DNA of 64,000 nucleotides from Neckera pumila (lineage: Eukaryota; Streptophyta; Bryopsida; Hypnales; Neckeraceae), in assembly GCA_963969595.1 (NCBI GenBank), contig OZ018408.1:52391022-52455021 (forward strand). Direction: 5' to 3'. This document shows positions 1 through 11,230 of the stretch, piece by piece (positions within the stretch are counted from its first letter, which is position 1; every line of letters starts with the position of its first letter). A program made the position numbers and the translations under genes. Below the pieces are notes generated by a model. It was not told the origin of the DNA. It searched no databases and was given only the letters and a program-made list of their open reading frames with translations.

Positions 1-207
1 AAAAATCAACTTTTGCCCAAAAATTTGCGATGCCCGCCAAGTTTGCTTTGAGGGATTTTTTGGTATAATTTGTGCTCCTGGGCACCAATTACCCTAAAAA
101 TTATATTCCCTCTAAGCTAATCAATTTATCTATCTTCACAAAAAGTTTTGGAAAATCACAAGAAAAATTCAGCCCATAGGTACCTGCTCGAAATTTGACT
201 TGTCCCC
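1..207 (+). mobile_element. TTAA-family repeat, left part of a split copy
   Basis: This stretch matches the 3' portion of the repeat at 17469-18393: the 'ttttgctcc.gggca' block, the 'attatatt' block, and the 'taggNacctgc' block followed by 'tgtcccc'. The match stops abruptly at 207 and resumes at 4143 with the expected last bases of the family, ending in TTAA at 4173-4176. The copy therefore runs off the left edge of the window and is interrupted by a later 3.9 kb insertion. It shows no coding capacity. Confidence 0.65.
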
Positions 208-3200
208 TGTCGGAACATGAAAATCTAGTTTTACTATATTAAAATATAAATGAAGGAATAATATTCTTCTTAGCAGTAAATTTTTTTGATTTTTAGATAG
301 TTATAGTCTTATAGACCATCTAATGTTTAGAACCGGAAATCGGAAATGGACTGATCAGGAATCAATGTAAAGGCTAACTGAATGTACCGAAAATAAGGAA
401 CCGGAGTTCAAGTTGCCTAGACCGGGTCAGGAAAGGGGTAACAGGAAACCGGCATCCAACGGTGACCTACTTAACCCTAGGGAACAACGGGAACGTTCTA
501 ATCATTAGTTAATGGGAATCCTAAACGGGCAGGATTAACGGGCAAAGCCTTGATTAGGGGAATCATTATTCATTAAGAGCTACTGGGATTGGGTCTTTTC
601 GATCCTATCTGTCCAGAGATTGGTCACTTACAATTTCCTGCCCTGACGAAAAGTTGTACAACGTGCACGATTACTGATTTTCGGTCTGAGCGGCAGTATT
701 GGGTTTTGAGTTGACAGACTGCAGACGAGAGTGCTCGAAGGTCATTGAGTGCAAGAGAGAAGGCTGTTAGCATCCGAGCTTAGAGTTAATACTTGCTAGC
801 TGAAAGGAGAGAGAGAGTGAGCCGTGAGGGCCACTTGTTTTACCGATTCCCGACAGTAGACCGGTTGCATCCGAACAAGAGGAGATATGGCCGCAAGTCA
901 CAGCAGGGAAGCGACCATCTTGCTCCGTTATGTGACGCCGCGATTATCCAAAGACAACAAGGAGATGGCAGAGCTGAAGGAGGACTTGGAGCAGATGGGA
1001 TGCACCGGCTTCCTGATCAGACCGTGGGATTTCCGGAGTGAAGCTATAGTGGCGGAATTGAGTTCTAGAGCACCGACTCGCGCCGCGATCACAATCCGTG
1101 CGAAGCCCAAGAGGTGGACGGCAGAAATGTGGAGGAAGGTTTACGTGTTCGACCGGGAAGGCGAAGGCAGCGCATCCCGAAAGCACCAATACACGGTGGG
1201 TAAGTTTTGGAATCCCATTAGCAAGAAAGACGGGTTCGCGATTACGGATTGCATCAATCAGAGAGAGAGGCGTTTGTTGCAATACATCTTGGCCATTCTT
1301 AACCCGGAAAGGCCAAGCAGGGTTTCTCTGACATTAGCCAACACAGTCTTTGGCGCACTGTCAGGAGACCGGAAAGTAGATTGGAGTTTGGTCATTCAAG
1401 ACCAAGTGCTGAAAATGGTAAACAATGTCGGGAAGGCTAAGCCTTCCGCCATCTGTCCATTCCTTTATCACCTGTATCATTCTGAGGAGGTGATGATAAA
1501 GCAGGAAGAAGTAGAATATGAGGCCGCCGCAGCCCTGGTAGAATTTGAAGTTCTGGACTTAGATCCTGAGACCGGAAATGAGGAAGAGTCCTTTGATAAG
1601 GGAGATAATGAGGATGAGCAGAGCAAGTCTGAGGATGAGGAGGATGAGAGTGAGGGTGCTGATAAGGGTGAAGAAACGAGAGGAAAGGATCAGGTAGAGA
1701 GAGAACAGACTAAGGATACTGATCCGGTCTGGGGAGACGAGCCGTTGGACAGGATCACCCGAGATTTGAGCAACTTCACGAAATGATACGCGGTGGTACA
1801 AGGTGCAATGCAAATCATCTGCACCACGGTGGGCGCTACCCACCCAGCTCAAGCCTTAACCCGGGTAATACGGCTTACCCGAGAGAAGGAGAAGAATGAA
1901 AGCAAGGAGGAATTGGTGAAGCTTTCCGGCCAAGTGGCCACTCTTAAACAGGAGTTGCACCAGAAAACGGAAGAGGTGGAGAAGGAGAGAATGTTCTTCA
2001 AGCATACGAGAGACACCATTTCTCGAATCCGGGAATTTATCACCCATTCGGGTGAAGTTGTCAACAAGGCTAACTTGTTTGACCAACAAGTGATGGTGGA
2101 AGGACAACAGCTGCATCAGAAGCTCATACTGGCGATGATTACTTATCATAAGAAGATGGAGTCTACACTGGAGCAGCTGCGAGAAGTGATGCGCGAGGTA
2201 AATCCTCAAAGTGATCCTGCACCGAGATCGGAACCGGATCACAAACTAGTTCAGCAGTCAGCAGTAGAGGACACGGGTAAAGGTGAGACTTCTCACGAGC
2301 AACCAAACTTACCTGTACCCGAGGAGCACCAGGAAGCTAAGACAAGTTAGGTGCCGCAGACTGAGGTGGAGAGCACCAAAGTCACCGACCCAGTTCCGGA
2401 GGATGATGATTTGGAGATTACAAAGGTGACGGGACCTGATCCAGCAAAGACACAGGGACCGGAACCGGCAACCGGACCAGGGGGATCTACTCCGGAAGAG
2501 AGTGCCAAGACGAAGCAGATCAGCACTCTCTCACCATCCAAGTCTTCTCCCAAGACTTTTGGAAAGAAGGTGCAGTTTGGCGATGCAGAGAAGATGACGA
2601 CCCTGATGCAGTCCGTGGTGAAGACAGAGATTGGAGCCGGTCGCGGTACTTCATCCGGCTCACCAAGTAGTGGTCTGATCAGGAAACCGGTTGGAGGAGA
2701 GGCAACACCTCAGAGCAAGGTGGCAAGGCCTGTTCCAGTCCCGTATAAGAGAAAGGTTCCTGAGCCACCGTCGGCCAAGAAGAAATTCACCAAGGCTCAG
2801 GAAGAGGAAGAAGAAGAAGAGGATTCCGATGATGACGAAGAAGAATCCGGATCCGATAAGGATTCTGAACCTTATTCAGATCCCGATCAGGCCCTGGCAG
2901 AGACCCGAGCAACGAAGGCGAAGGCGGCCAGAGAGAAGGCCAAAGTCCGGTCTAAACAGATGGCCAGACAGTAGACCAAAAAGAAGCCCTTGACTTGAAA
3001 GGGACCAGCAAAGGCGGGGTTTTCTCCAGTTAAGAAGATTAGAAAGTAGGTGAAGGTTCTGACAATGATTGTAGGATTGCATGCCTAATTTTGACAAGTA
3101 GTTGTGTAGGAATATTTTTAGTTTAGAAGGAGTTAGGACTCAAATTGATTCCGGATTTTTAGGATCTAAGATCCACTTTTAGTGGGAGCTTTTTGACTGT

Positions 3201-4142
3201 AGCTTAGGTTATCTAAAATTGACAAGAAGTTAGAAATGAAACGTGTCATTCCATTAGCTGTTTTTAGCCTTAGGTGCTTTTTGAGTTTGAAGGGTAGTTT
3301 AGTATTTAAAGGCGGATTTTAGATTTGCATTGGCACAGCATTTTTCATACTTTGTATTCCCAGTTTTCTGCAAATGCCATTGGAGTTTTTCAATTCACAA
3401 ACTGTGAGCTGTACTTTTTAGCACTTGTCCGTGTTATTGTGAGAGCAGTGAGATCGTGCAGATTTGGGTAAGGAGGAAGTGATACCCGGATACAGGAAGT
3501 ATCCGGTCCCTAGAGAGATTGCGTGTTAGACAAGATACCACAGGATTTCCTTGCGAGGATTAGAGCTGGCTTTTGTCAAGAAGCTGCTTTTGTCAAGAAG
3601 TATTATAGCTCTTCTGTGTTTTCCTGACGCCCCTTCTCTACCTAGGCTGTGGATTGTCCTGTAGTCTGTCATTGTAGTAACTGTTAGGAGAATCCAGACT
3701 TTCTTGCGTGACCTGTTAGCCTGCGTAGTCCATCCGGTCTAGTTGTGAGGAAGGTCTCTTTCTCGTTGTTCTTGTCAAAGTTTTCTTTTCAAGTTTATAT
3801 CATGGATCTTCTGACACGTTAAAACTCGGAGGGTAGGAGTTAAGCTTCCTTCTTGAAGCCCAAAATTGCAGATCCTTCTTGGTCCAGAGGTTAAACTCGA
3901 ATTTATTACATGTAGTTACATACTCTAGACCGGATATACAATTGGGATAGGAGTTTCCGGTTCCGGATTACTGGAATTGGACCCGGTCTAGACTAGTACT
4001 TGGGGTTTGTTTTGGGATATCAACTCACTTCATTCCGGCCATTTAGGAGAATTACACCGAGATCTCTGCGGAACGATACACGAGTCACTTTAGGGTCCAT
4101 TAAGGCCTTAAAGAAGGATTTTGTGCTTTCTGTGCTACGACA
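208..4142 (+). mobile_element. 3.9 kb LTR-retroelement-like insertion with gag-like relic
   Basis: The element starts TGTCG and ends CGACA, the short inverted TG...CA ends typical of LTR retroelements. The same five bases, TCCCC, flank it at 203-207 and 4143-4147, as expected for an integrase-made target duplication. It sits inside an older TTAA-family repeat whose two halves flank it. Inside is a long broken coding frame (887-3049). At about 3300 there is a TATA-like 'gtatttaaagg' followed by T-rich, LTR-like sequence. I could not find a direct repeat between the 5' and 3' ends, so intact paired LTRs are not shown. No integrase, reverse transcriptase or protease motif was seen. It could be a non-autonomous retroelement that lost its 5' LTR, or a TIR element with a 5-bp duplication. 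The motif 'ctagaccgg', in both orientations, recurs through its flanks. Confidence 0.55.
887..3049 (+). pseudogene. gag-like / plant transposon ORF broken by in-frame stops
   Basis: One reading frame continues from the ATG at 887 to the TAG at 3047-3049. It is interrupted only by stops at 1784 (TGA), 2348 (TAG), 2972 (TAG) and 2996 (TGA). The frame stays protein-like across each stop. It begins with a globular part of about 240 codons, followed by an acidic Glu/Asp stretch. Next comes a Lys/Glu-rich coiled-coil-like part (about 1860-2210), then a Pro/Thr/Ser-rich linker and an acid run near 2800-2860. A Lys/Arg-rich tail follows and continues beyond the third stop. This order suits a structural or nucleic-acid-binding protein of a retroelement. 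I recognise no conserved enzyme motif and no zinc knuckle. All four internal stops could arise by C-to-T change (CGA or CAG), the usual decay of methylated repeats. Whether it is a gag protein or another plant-transposon protein is not settled by the sequence. Confidence 0.55.
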
Positions 4143-4176
4143 TCCCCCGAGTGGACAACTGGACTTTAGGAGTTAA
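4143..4176 (+). mobile_element. TTAA-family repeat, right part of the split copy
   Basis: It resumes the family sequence exactly where the copy at 1-207 broke off: 'cccccgagtggacaactgg', then a CTTTAGGAG end and TTAA at 4173-4176. The first five bases are the duplicated TCCCC of the inserted element. Confidence 0.6.
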
Positions 4177-5100
4177 AAATAGCCCCAAAACATTTTGGGC
4201 TCAAAATTAGAAGCCAAGACCAATTTCACTAGAAAGCAAGCACCAAATCAATTGAGATACTTAGGCTAAAAACACATAAATTATCAATAGTCCATCTAGA
4301 TTAATAAAAAAAAGTTACACTAGTGGACCTCTTTTTTTAATTGGTGTAATGAATGTGCCACATTTTGGGAACCTTCTTGCTATATACTAACCTGTAATAC
4401 TGACCACTTGTTAAATTTTTTATATAATTCATGCTATTTTGGTATTTTTTTGTGTTTTTCTTTGCTTTGTATTTAGTTTTCTTAATTGATTTTCCAAAAT
4501 TTATTATACCTTTTTTCATGAATATAAATGATCAGTGCTAAATACATAATAAAACTATAGGTATTTTTCTTGTGACCAAGGTCATTATAGTATTATTATA
4601 TTTTCATTCCATTTTTTTATTAATAATATTAATGCCTATTTTTTTTATCATAAGTTTTTATCTAAATCCTGTTTATGCATTTTATAATAATTTTATAATT
4701 TATTTTTTTGCCCATTTATTTTTTTAAACTGTACATATTACCAATATTTAAGCTCTTTGATCGGTACCGACAAAATTTATTTTCAACAATTCAAGGCTTC
4801 CACGTACAACTTACATTTAATAACTTAAACATAAAGCCTTTAGTTCAAGGTACTACACATCCTTTAACTGTAGTCATAAATATTTTGTTTAGGTTTGGTC
4901 AAAATGCAGTGGTAGGTAGACAGTGGCACCAATAACAAAGACTCCACACATTTACAAAGAACTATAGTCATAAATAATTCGTTTAAATTCTATCAAAATC
5001 TAGTGGTAGGTAGATGGTACCACCCGTAACAAGTATTCCACGCATTCACAAAGAACTCCAAGCATTTACACGGGATAGGTTACACGGTGTAACTCCTTTG
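4177..5100. other. AT-rich intergenic with a two-copy 94-bp tandem repeat
   Basis: I see no gene here. From about 4867 to 5054 a 94-bp unit occurs twice in tandem. It is recognisable by 'tagtcataaata', 'gtggtaggtaga' and 'ttcacaaagaa' or 'tttacaaagaa', and the copies differ by scattered substitutions. The rest is T- and A-rich. Confidence 0.5.
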
Positions 5101-5171
5101 AGAAAAGGTGTAACAATGTACCCATGAATACACCGCATTCCTGCGGCTTCGACCTATAGGATGTTGCTCTA

Positions 5172-6537
5172 TTCCTTGAATTCCATCCACTGAGGGTTGG
5201 GAAGACCTGTGTTTGCTCCTAGGTCAATCGTTGCATCCGTCTTTACCTGACCATCTCTTCCAAATCGTGTAGGAGATGCCAAGTTGATGGTTGCACAACA
5301 ATTCATACCTTCTTCATCTTCAGAGACATCCTCGTCCGACACAACCTGCCATTTCCGTCCAGTCCCGTCCTTCTTTGCCTAGCAGCGCCGAATCCAAGCA
5401 AAATCTTGGGCCTCCTCGTCACCACCCGCCTTGCCGCTATTGCCCTCCATTGCTCTAATTGCAGAAACCGCATTACCTGCAGAAGAATCGACCATGAACG
5501 ACTTCAGTCTGCTCGACCGTGGGTTACCAAGCCCCCCCCACCCCCCACCCCCCCGTTGCTTTATCCAAAATGCTACAGAATTGGATTGCGCTCCCGCATG
5601 ATGTGCTTGTTCGGCACACTTAGGTGCATCGACGTCAGTGCCCAAGCTGGATTGGGACCACATGCACGTATGTGACGGCGACAACCAAGACTTGTCGGCC
5701 AGGTTTTAGGAAACGTACCGGTGGTGAGTGTAGGCACGGCTGTTGGGGTGGACGCCGTGGCCTTTGCAGCCGCCTTACGCCAAAGGGTAGCCAAGGATGG
5801 GGCCCTTCCCAATGTATTCTTCTCGTTGGCATCATTTCCCCACACTGTTTTACGGGGTGTTGTATGTTTTGACAAGATTTTTCGAGCGCCTTGTTTCTTG
5901 ACAGTACCGGTGGTAGGCGTAGGCACGGCTGCTGGGGCGGAAGCCGTGGCCTTTGCAATCTCTCTATGCCAAAGGATAGCCAAGGATGGGGCACTTCCCG
6001 CCACCCTTGGCGTCTTCTCCTCGTCCGCAACGTTTCCCAATCCCCTTTTACTAGGCGATATGGGACGTTCAGATGAGCCTTTTTGAGCGACTTGTGTCTT
6101 GACAATACTGGCGGTAAGCGTGGGCACGGTTGCTGCTGGGGCAGACGCCGTGGCCTTTGCCATCGCTTTACCCAAAGGGTAGCCAAGGACGAGGCCCTTC
6201 CTGTCGTCTCCATTGTGTTCTTTCCATCAGCAACGTTTCTCAACACCGTCTTAGCAGGTGCTGCATGTTTTGCCAAGCCTTTTCGAGCACCTTGTTTCTT
6301 GACAATGGCACCTCCCACCGTATTCTTGATGAATGACTCTTTCCGGCTAGCAGGAAGCAAAGGCGTTGTCTGTGCTCCTTGCGGATCTGCTTTGGAGGTC
6401 AATGTGCCAACCACGCTCTTCGAGGGTGGGGGGAAAGCAGGGGCGGATGGTTCGGCTTTCGGTTGATTTATCACGGACTTATTTTTTCTGATCCCTCTGG
6501 TGACATGCGAGTAGGAAACCAAACTGAATCTGGACAA
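5172..6537 (-). pseudogene. Degenerate repeat-containing gene with SLAxLW motifs, unknown family
   Basis: Read on the minus strand from about 6537, an Ala/Pro/Lys/Thr-rich protein contains three tandem units of about 63-67 residues. Each has a 'KATASAPAA.PT' stretch, a basic 'VKKQGARK'-type stretch and a short motif SLA(T/I)LW; the motif codons lie near 5780, 5969 and 6171. The frame shifts after the first motif. Compared with the other units, the third DNA repeat lacks one base ('tttaccca' against 'cttacgcca', about 6170), so the break looks like a single-base deletion. Further along, in another frame, comes a coherent C-terminus (about 5482-5172) with 'GRKWQVVSDEDVSEDEEG', ending in TAG; it is crossed by a TAG at about 5384. 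I do not recognise the family. It may be a pseudogene, or a gene whose introns I cannot place. The G/C-rich stretch at 5525-5555 may be intronic. Confidence 0.45.
5728..6310 (-). repeat. Three tandem units of about 190-205 bp
   Basis: On the plus strand each unit holds 'gtNgGCACGG(c/t)TG', 'gccgtggcctttgc', 'agccaagga(t/c)g' and a terminal 'ttgtttcttgaca' or a close variant. Starts lie near 5728, 5908 and 6114. They encode the repeated units of the minus-strand protein described at 5172-6537. Unit 3 carries the one-base deletion. Confidence 0.7.
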
Positions 6538-8880
6538 GGCGAAAGAATCCGTTGATCAAAAAACAAACAAACAAACAAATGAACGAACTTGCAAACCCAA
6601 AAACTCGGATCGGCCAGATCCTCGCAAGAGGATGGTAATTCACACCATAGATGACATCCGCACAACCTCACACCATCCACTATGCAATGCCGTCCAGCCG
6701 GACCATGTGTCTGCGCACCACGGATGAGATCCACACAACCTCATACGGTCCAATATGCAATGCTGTCTGGCCGGACCATGTGTCTCTGGACCGGTCAGCT
6801 TCGCACATGTCCTCACATCCTTGAGAAAGCAAGTGCAAGGTGGTGGGTGCGACCTACTCACCGATTGTCACGAAGACAGTTGTCAACGTCGCATGGTTGC
6901 ATGAATAGTTCTGGAGCTTGCACCTGTTTGGCACTGCAAAGATGGGTTGGGTCCCGAGGTAGAAAAGCTTGTACGCTGTACACGTAATGGAAGGCAGGCT
7001 CGTCCAATCCCTCTCTTGCTTCTGTGTCAAAGGCATCAGGTGGACACACAATGGTCTCGAGAGCATTAGTTCGTGTTCCCCTTAAACCCTCCTGGCACGC
7101 ACTTTTCTGAGTCACCTGATCCAAACTCGTCTCGTTCGACTATTTGCAAAAGATTCAAGTGGCTCGATTCGCGATCCACTTGAGGAGCAGTATCCCAATA
7201 CGACAACGGCGGAAAATGAAGAAAAAAAAAAGAGGGATGAGTCGATCCTCTAGTAACCAATCGGATCTAGAAGCAGGTGAATAAAACGCTGCGAAAGGCT
7301 CACAAACAACAGGATTGGGTCGGCGAATAGGCAGGATAGAGTACACGAGGTTACGTTGCAGCTTGGCTTTCGGCACTAGCTGTACGTTATAAGCTCGGGG
7401 TTCCCCTATCGACCATCCGCAAACTGCATAAACAACCTCCAATTTGTTCCCCTCGTTCCACTTTACAAACTGCGCCAAGATCCTGAATCCAAAACAAAGC
7501 CCACCGGCTAGACGGATTGAACTCCATGGACTCCTTTCGACAAAAATCAGCAAGGGGGGAAAACATAACATCTAGAGTGCACTTGCAAACGACGGTTACG
7601 TGGAGCATCCTATGACTGCCTAATGACGAGACATGGGTTCCTTCCAGTTCTTAGGGACAAAACATATAATTCATGATCAGGGTGGAACGATACTCCTGTA
7701 GCATCCTCGAATCCTGAGTGGCCCAATCGTGTCAAAAACTGGTTGGGTTATTACCTCTTGGCGGCTTTCAAAGATACAGAAAAATTCCTACTCAGCCACT
7801 TGTAAGACACCTGTAAACCTCCTCCAATCATCTCACGTTGTCATGAACGTCACAAGCAAGAATGCCACAGAGAGTGGTGCGCCGCAATCACGTCCACGAG
7901 GAAGGGAAGGTGAGAGGCCAAACACGCAAACCATGGTCCATCAACGGAGCACGAAACAGACATCCTCTCTGCATCAGATTGCCACACACCGCACGCGGTG
8001 ACAACCTAGACAAATGGTTCGTCAAATCCCACAAACTTGGTCCTCTAGGCCAAACCATTTGAGAGCGGCCTACGACCGTGGCATCCCCGAGAGAAAGACA
8101 AACGGACACCCACTGGCAACTCTACAAACGTGGATGGTGTGGATGCAAGAAAAGAAGAAATGACTCGGATTAGGTTCTCTCGTGCAGAACTATGGAAAAG
8201 AAGCTTCCATCCAGTTGCACGAGGGAGCTTGGACAAGAAAACACCGAAAAAATGGCACATCTCAATTCCGAAACCGCAACAGGATGTAAGCAGAGAAACT
8301 ATCCTCCGTGGGAGGACCATACCACTTGGGAAGCATCCATGACGAGAGATTGCATTTGGTCCAGGATCGCCGAATCCAGTTCGGCATCCCCCATGGCCAC
8401 TCACTGGAGGCTGTAATGTAGCAAATCCACCAAAATGCCACCAACTACACAAACAGCTTCCCTGAGCACTCCCAAACCTTTGCTCCCTCAAGCGTGCTCC
8501 GTCATATCCACCGGCACCAAAGATGCCGTCTTCTGTCATCGGGGCCATCGAACCATGCGGAGGAGGAACTGGGAGGAATCTGCATCAAGACAACCATCGT
8601 CTGAGACAAGTATTCAGCACGAATATTATTGTGACATCCGGCACCTTAGCTGGGATGGTGGCGAACCGAGGGGTGCACCGAACCAGACCACGTCTGCAGC
8701 AAAAATCATGAGCTTCGTGCAACCCGACACGTACCTGATCCCTCATAATTTGAATTGCTCTTTGCTGGTTGGCCCCTTTCACACAAAATCATTCCAGGCT
8801 TTCCATCACGGTGCTTCTCAGTCTTCTCCCGGTGTGCGTTCTCAAGAGTGAAAAGAGGGTTCTACATTTGCCTATAAGGC
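6538..8880. other. GC-richer, coding-like but unassigned island
   Basis: Base composition is nearer 50% GC than the surroundings, and several short open stretches exist, mostly on the minus strand. Examples are about 6858-7260, which encodes a Cys-, Asp- and Glu-containing stretch, about 7250-7480, and 8045-8548. None has a start, splice pattern and family resemblance that I can support together. A two-copy tandem repeat of about 73 bp lies at 6647-6795 and contains 'gccggaccatgtgtct' twice. This is probably decayed genic DNA related to the locus at 5172-6537. Confidence 0.35.
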
Positions 8881-9488
8881 ATTTATTGGAGAACTAATAG
8901 TGCAAAAGATTCAAATGTTGGTTGAATCTACTTTAGGCGTATTTACCCCACATGTTTCCATATTGCGATCATGTTACAAATTAATTTTTTTTTATGTATT
9001 TTGTTAGAATGGAATCTACACGTCTTCCATGCATTCCAAGAACTGTAGAGATTTTGGGGAAGAAGTGAAATTGTAGCAAACGTTCGAACAAGAAATGCAA
9101 AAAAGTTTGTATTGGAGTCGTATGATGGGATTGGATTTTGTTTCCAGAACAATCTCATCCTTGGGATTGTAATGTTCCCTTCCCATCTTGGAGCTAGTAA
9201 CAATCTTGCTTTATTTGAAGAATGAAGATGAAGTGTTTTTTTTTGTATGGAGAGGGGGCATGTGTGGTTTTCCTAGACTCTCCATCCAATTGTTCGACCA
9301 TAAAAAATTGACATTCGGAACATGCAGTGTAAATTTTTTTTCCTTCAAACGGCAGTCAAAGCCATCTGAAATTATAATCTAGTATTTTAAAAAATAATAA
9401 TAAAAGAATAAACAAAATTCCAACTTGGAATGTTGATATTTTTCCAATCCGTACGGTAAAACTTTGGGAGACTCTAACTGCATGATCC
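8881..9488. other. Intergenic, no gene seen
   Basis: AT-rich sequence with poly-T runs and no supported coding region. It leads up to the hAT-type MITE, whose left target-site copy is at 9489. Confidence 0.4.
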
Positions 9489-9496
9489 GATACAAG

Positions 9497-9903
9497 CTGA
9501 GTTGTCCGAACGGACGGACGGACGTCCAGAGTCCGGGGATGCTACCCCTGTAACGTCTTGTAACATTCACTTTTTATGTTTTTTACCTACATGGTAAATT
9601 CCGTGTCCAAAAACCGGACCGAAAACCGGACCGACCGAAGACCTGACCGACCGAATACCTGACTGAAAACCCGACCGACCCAAAAACACAACCGAACGAC
9701 CAAAAACCCGACCGACCGAATCCTCGACCGAAAACCCGACCGAAAACCCGACCGACCGAATACCCCACCGCGGCGTCCGAATTACCTAAGGTAATTTTTT
9801 TTTACGACGGTTTTACCCACTGCGTCTGGCCGGACGTCCGGACGTCCAAACATTTGGATTTTGGACGTGAATTGGTCCCGGACGTTCGATATTGACAACT
9901 CAG
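9497..9903. mobile_element. hAT-type MITE, copy 1 (407 bp)
   Basis: The element begins CTGAGTTGTC and ends GACAACTCAG, a perfect 10-bp terminal inverted repeat. It is flanked by an exact 8-bp duplication, GATACAAG, at 9489-9496 and 9904-9911. Eight-base duplications are characteristic of the hAT superfamily. The interior has palindromic GGACGTCC motifs near both ends and a minisatellite of 'ccgaaaacccgaccga' variants (about 9608-9760). It codes for nothing. The second copy at 22727-23037 shares ends and core but has a shorter minisatellite. Confidence 0.9.
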
Positions 9904-9911
9904 GATACAAG

Positions 9912-11230
9912 TGAAGTGCAGGATCCTATGATTAGTTTCTTTTTGGATGACAACTATAACCATGTAACGTGAAAGTGATGCCGTTACGTTTGCACAAGTT
10001 AGTCTTGATCGGTTGCTGAACAAGCCGTGTGAGGTTCATGGACAAAGTACGGGTTCAACAAAATATTTAGTGATTTTGCATCCATAAATCGGAAATGGAA
10101 CGAATTTTGTTGTCACAACACCGGCTTTGAAATGTTGCACCCTTGCAGGAAGGACTGTATCCTGAACCTTCTCTTCAACTGGTCGTCGGAAGTCAAACGA
10201 GAGGTGTACTATTGTCCAAGCTCCTCCGTGTGTGTTGAGAAATCATAGAGTTTGAAATGTCGCCGCGAAGCATTCGAGAAACACAACACGATCATGAAAA
10301 ACATTTCAATGGATATAGAGCTCACGTTCTCACCTCAGAATTGTGAACAAGAACGACGTGTGCATAGCATGTTCAGAGAGGGTCGTGAACAGTCTGGACA
10401 AATCAAATCCATAAAATGCATGCAGACCGTAGTCTACGCCGGATCAATTTTCACTCATATTCGGCACACGTTGTTTTTGTAACTACAGTGGCTACTAATG
10501 CCCCCCACTACAAGTCCTCAAGAGGCCACCCTAAATCCTACGCTGACAAACCGCACACATGGCGTCTGCCTAGAGCGGCGCCACGCCAATACTCTCCTAG
10601 TTCATTGCCATGCAATGCCACGAACCGAACGTTCGGAGAGGTAGTGGCAACAACGTGGATGACTTGAGTGGCACAAACTGTTCATTTTAGAAATTGGACA
10701 ATCTCGCCAGAAGAATAGGAGATGGACCTGAACTCCAAACCCACAGTTTGGCACTGTCCGCTGTTGTTTGAGCATGCACAGCTGTACCTTTGTCTGTTGT
10801 CATCCTCTTCCGCGGCGTCGTGATTCGAACACAACCCCGCTTGGATCCTGATCTTCCAAGACTCTTCCATCCCGCGCAGGTGCATCCACCTGGTACACTG
10901 TCCTCCCTTCCTCGTTTTGTGCGACTCTCGCCTCCTCTGCATGTACGAGCACATACATGACGACATGTCTACAAATGCCATGTTTGGACTAACGACGCTT
11001 GACTTTGATCAAATACTCTTCGTTTGGCGAGTAGTACAGGGAGCTCATATTGGGTTCCTAGTGTGCTCACAAGGAAACACGGCAGTATTCCCGGCAAGCG
11101 TGTTAAGCAACGTAACTTTTCCCTGTGTTGCGGTTTGGAATAACGCAGGTTTGGTCCTTGGGTTGGATGTCCATCTCTGGAGGAGCGTCTGTGCGAGGCA
11201 TTAGTTCCCGGAGTCCAATTGTTGCAACAT
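9912..11230. other. Mixed-composition intergenic with coding-like scraps
   Basis: From about 10150 to 11215 the DNA is GC-richer. It holds short minus-strand open stretches, for example 10682-10870 with several Cys codons, which stop without recognisable domains. This may be remnant gene sequence of unknown identity. No start, terminator or splice structure can be supported. Confidence 0.3.

Noticed and set aside
208..4142. Paired long terminal repeats for the 3.9 kb element
   Set aside because: I compared the 5' 600 bases with the 3' 1 kb by eye and found no direct repeat, so LTRs are not annotated.
8045..8548. A 167-codon minus-strand ORF
   Set aside because: Cys/Trp/Gly-rich translation with no domain and competing open frames on both strands; not supportable as a gene.
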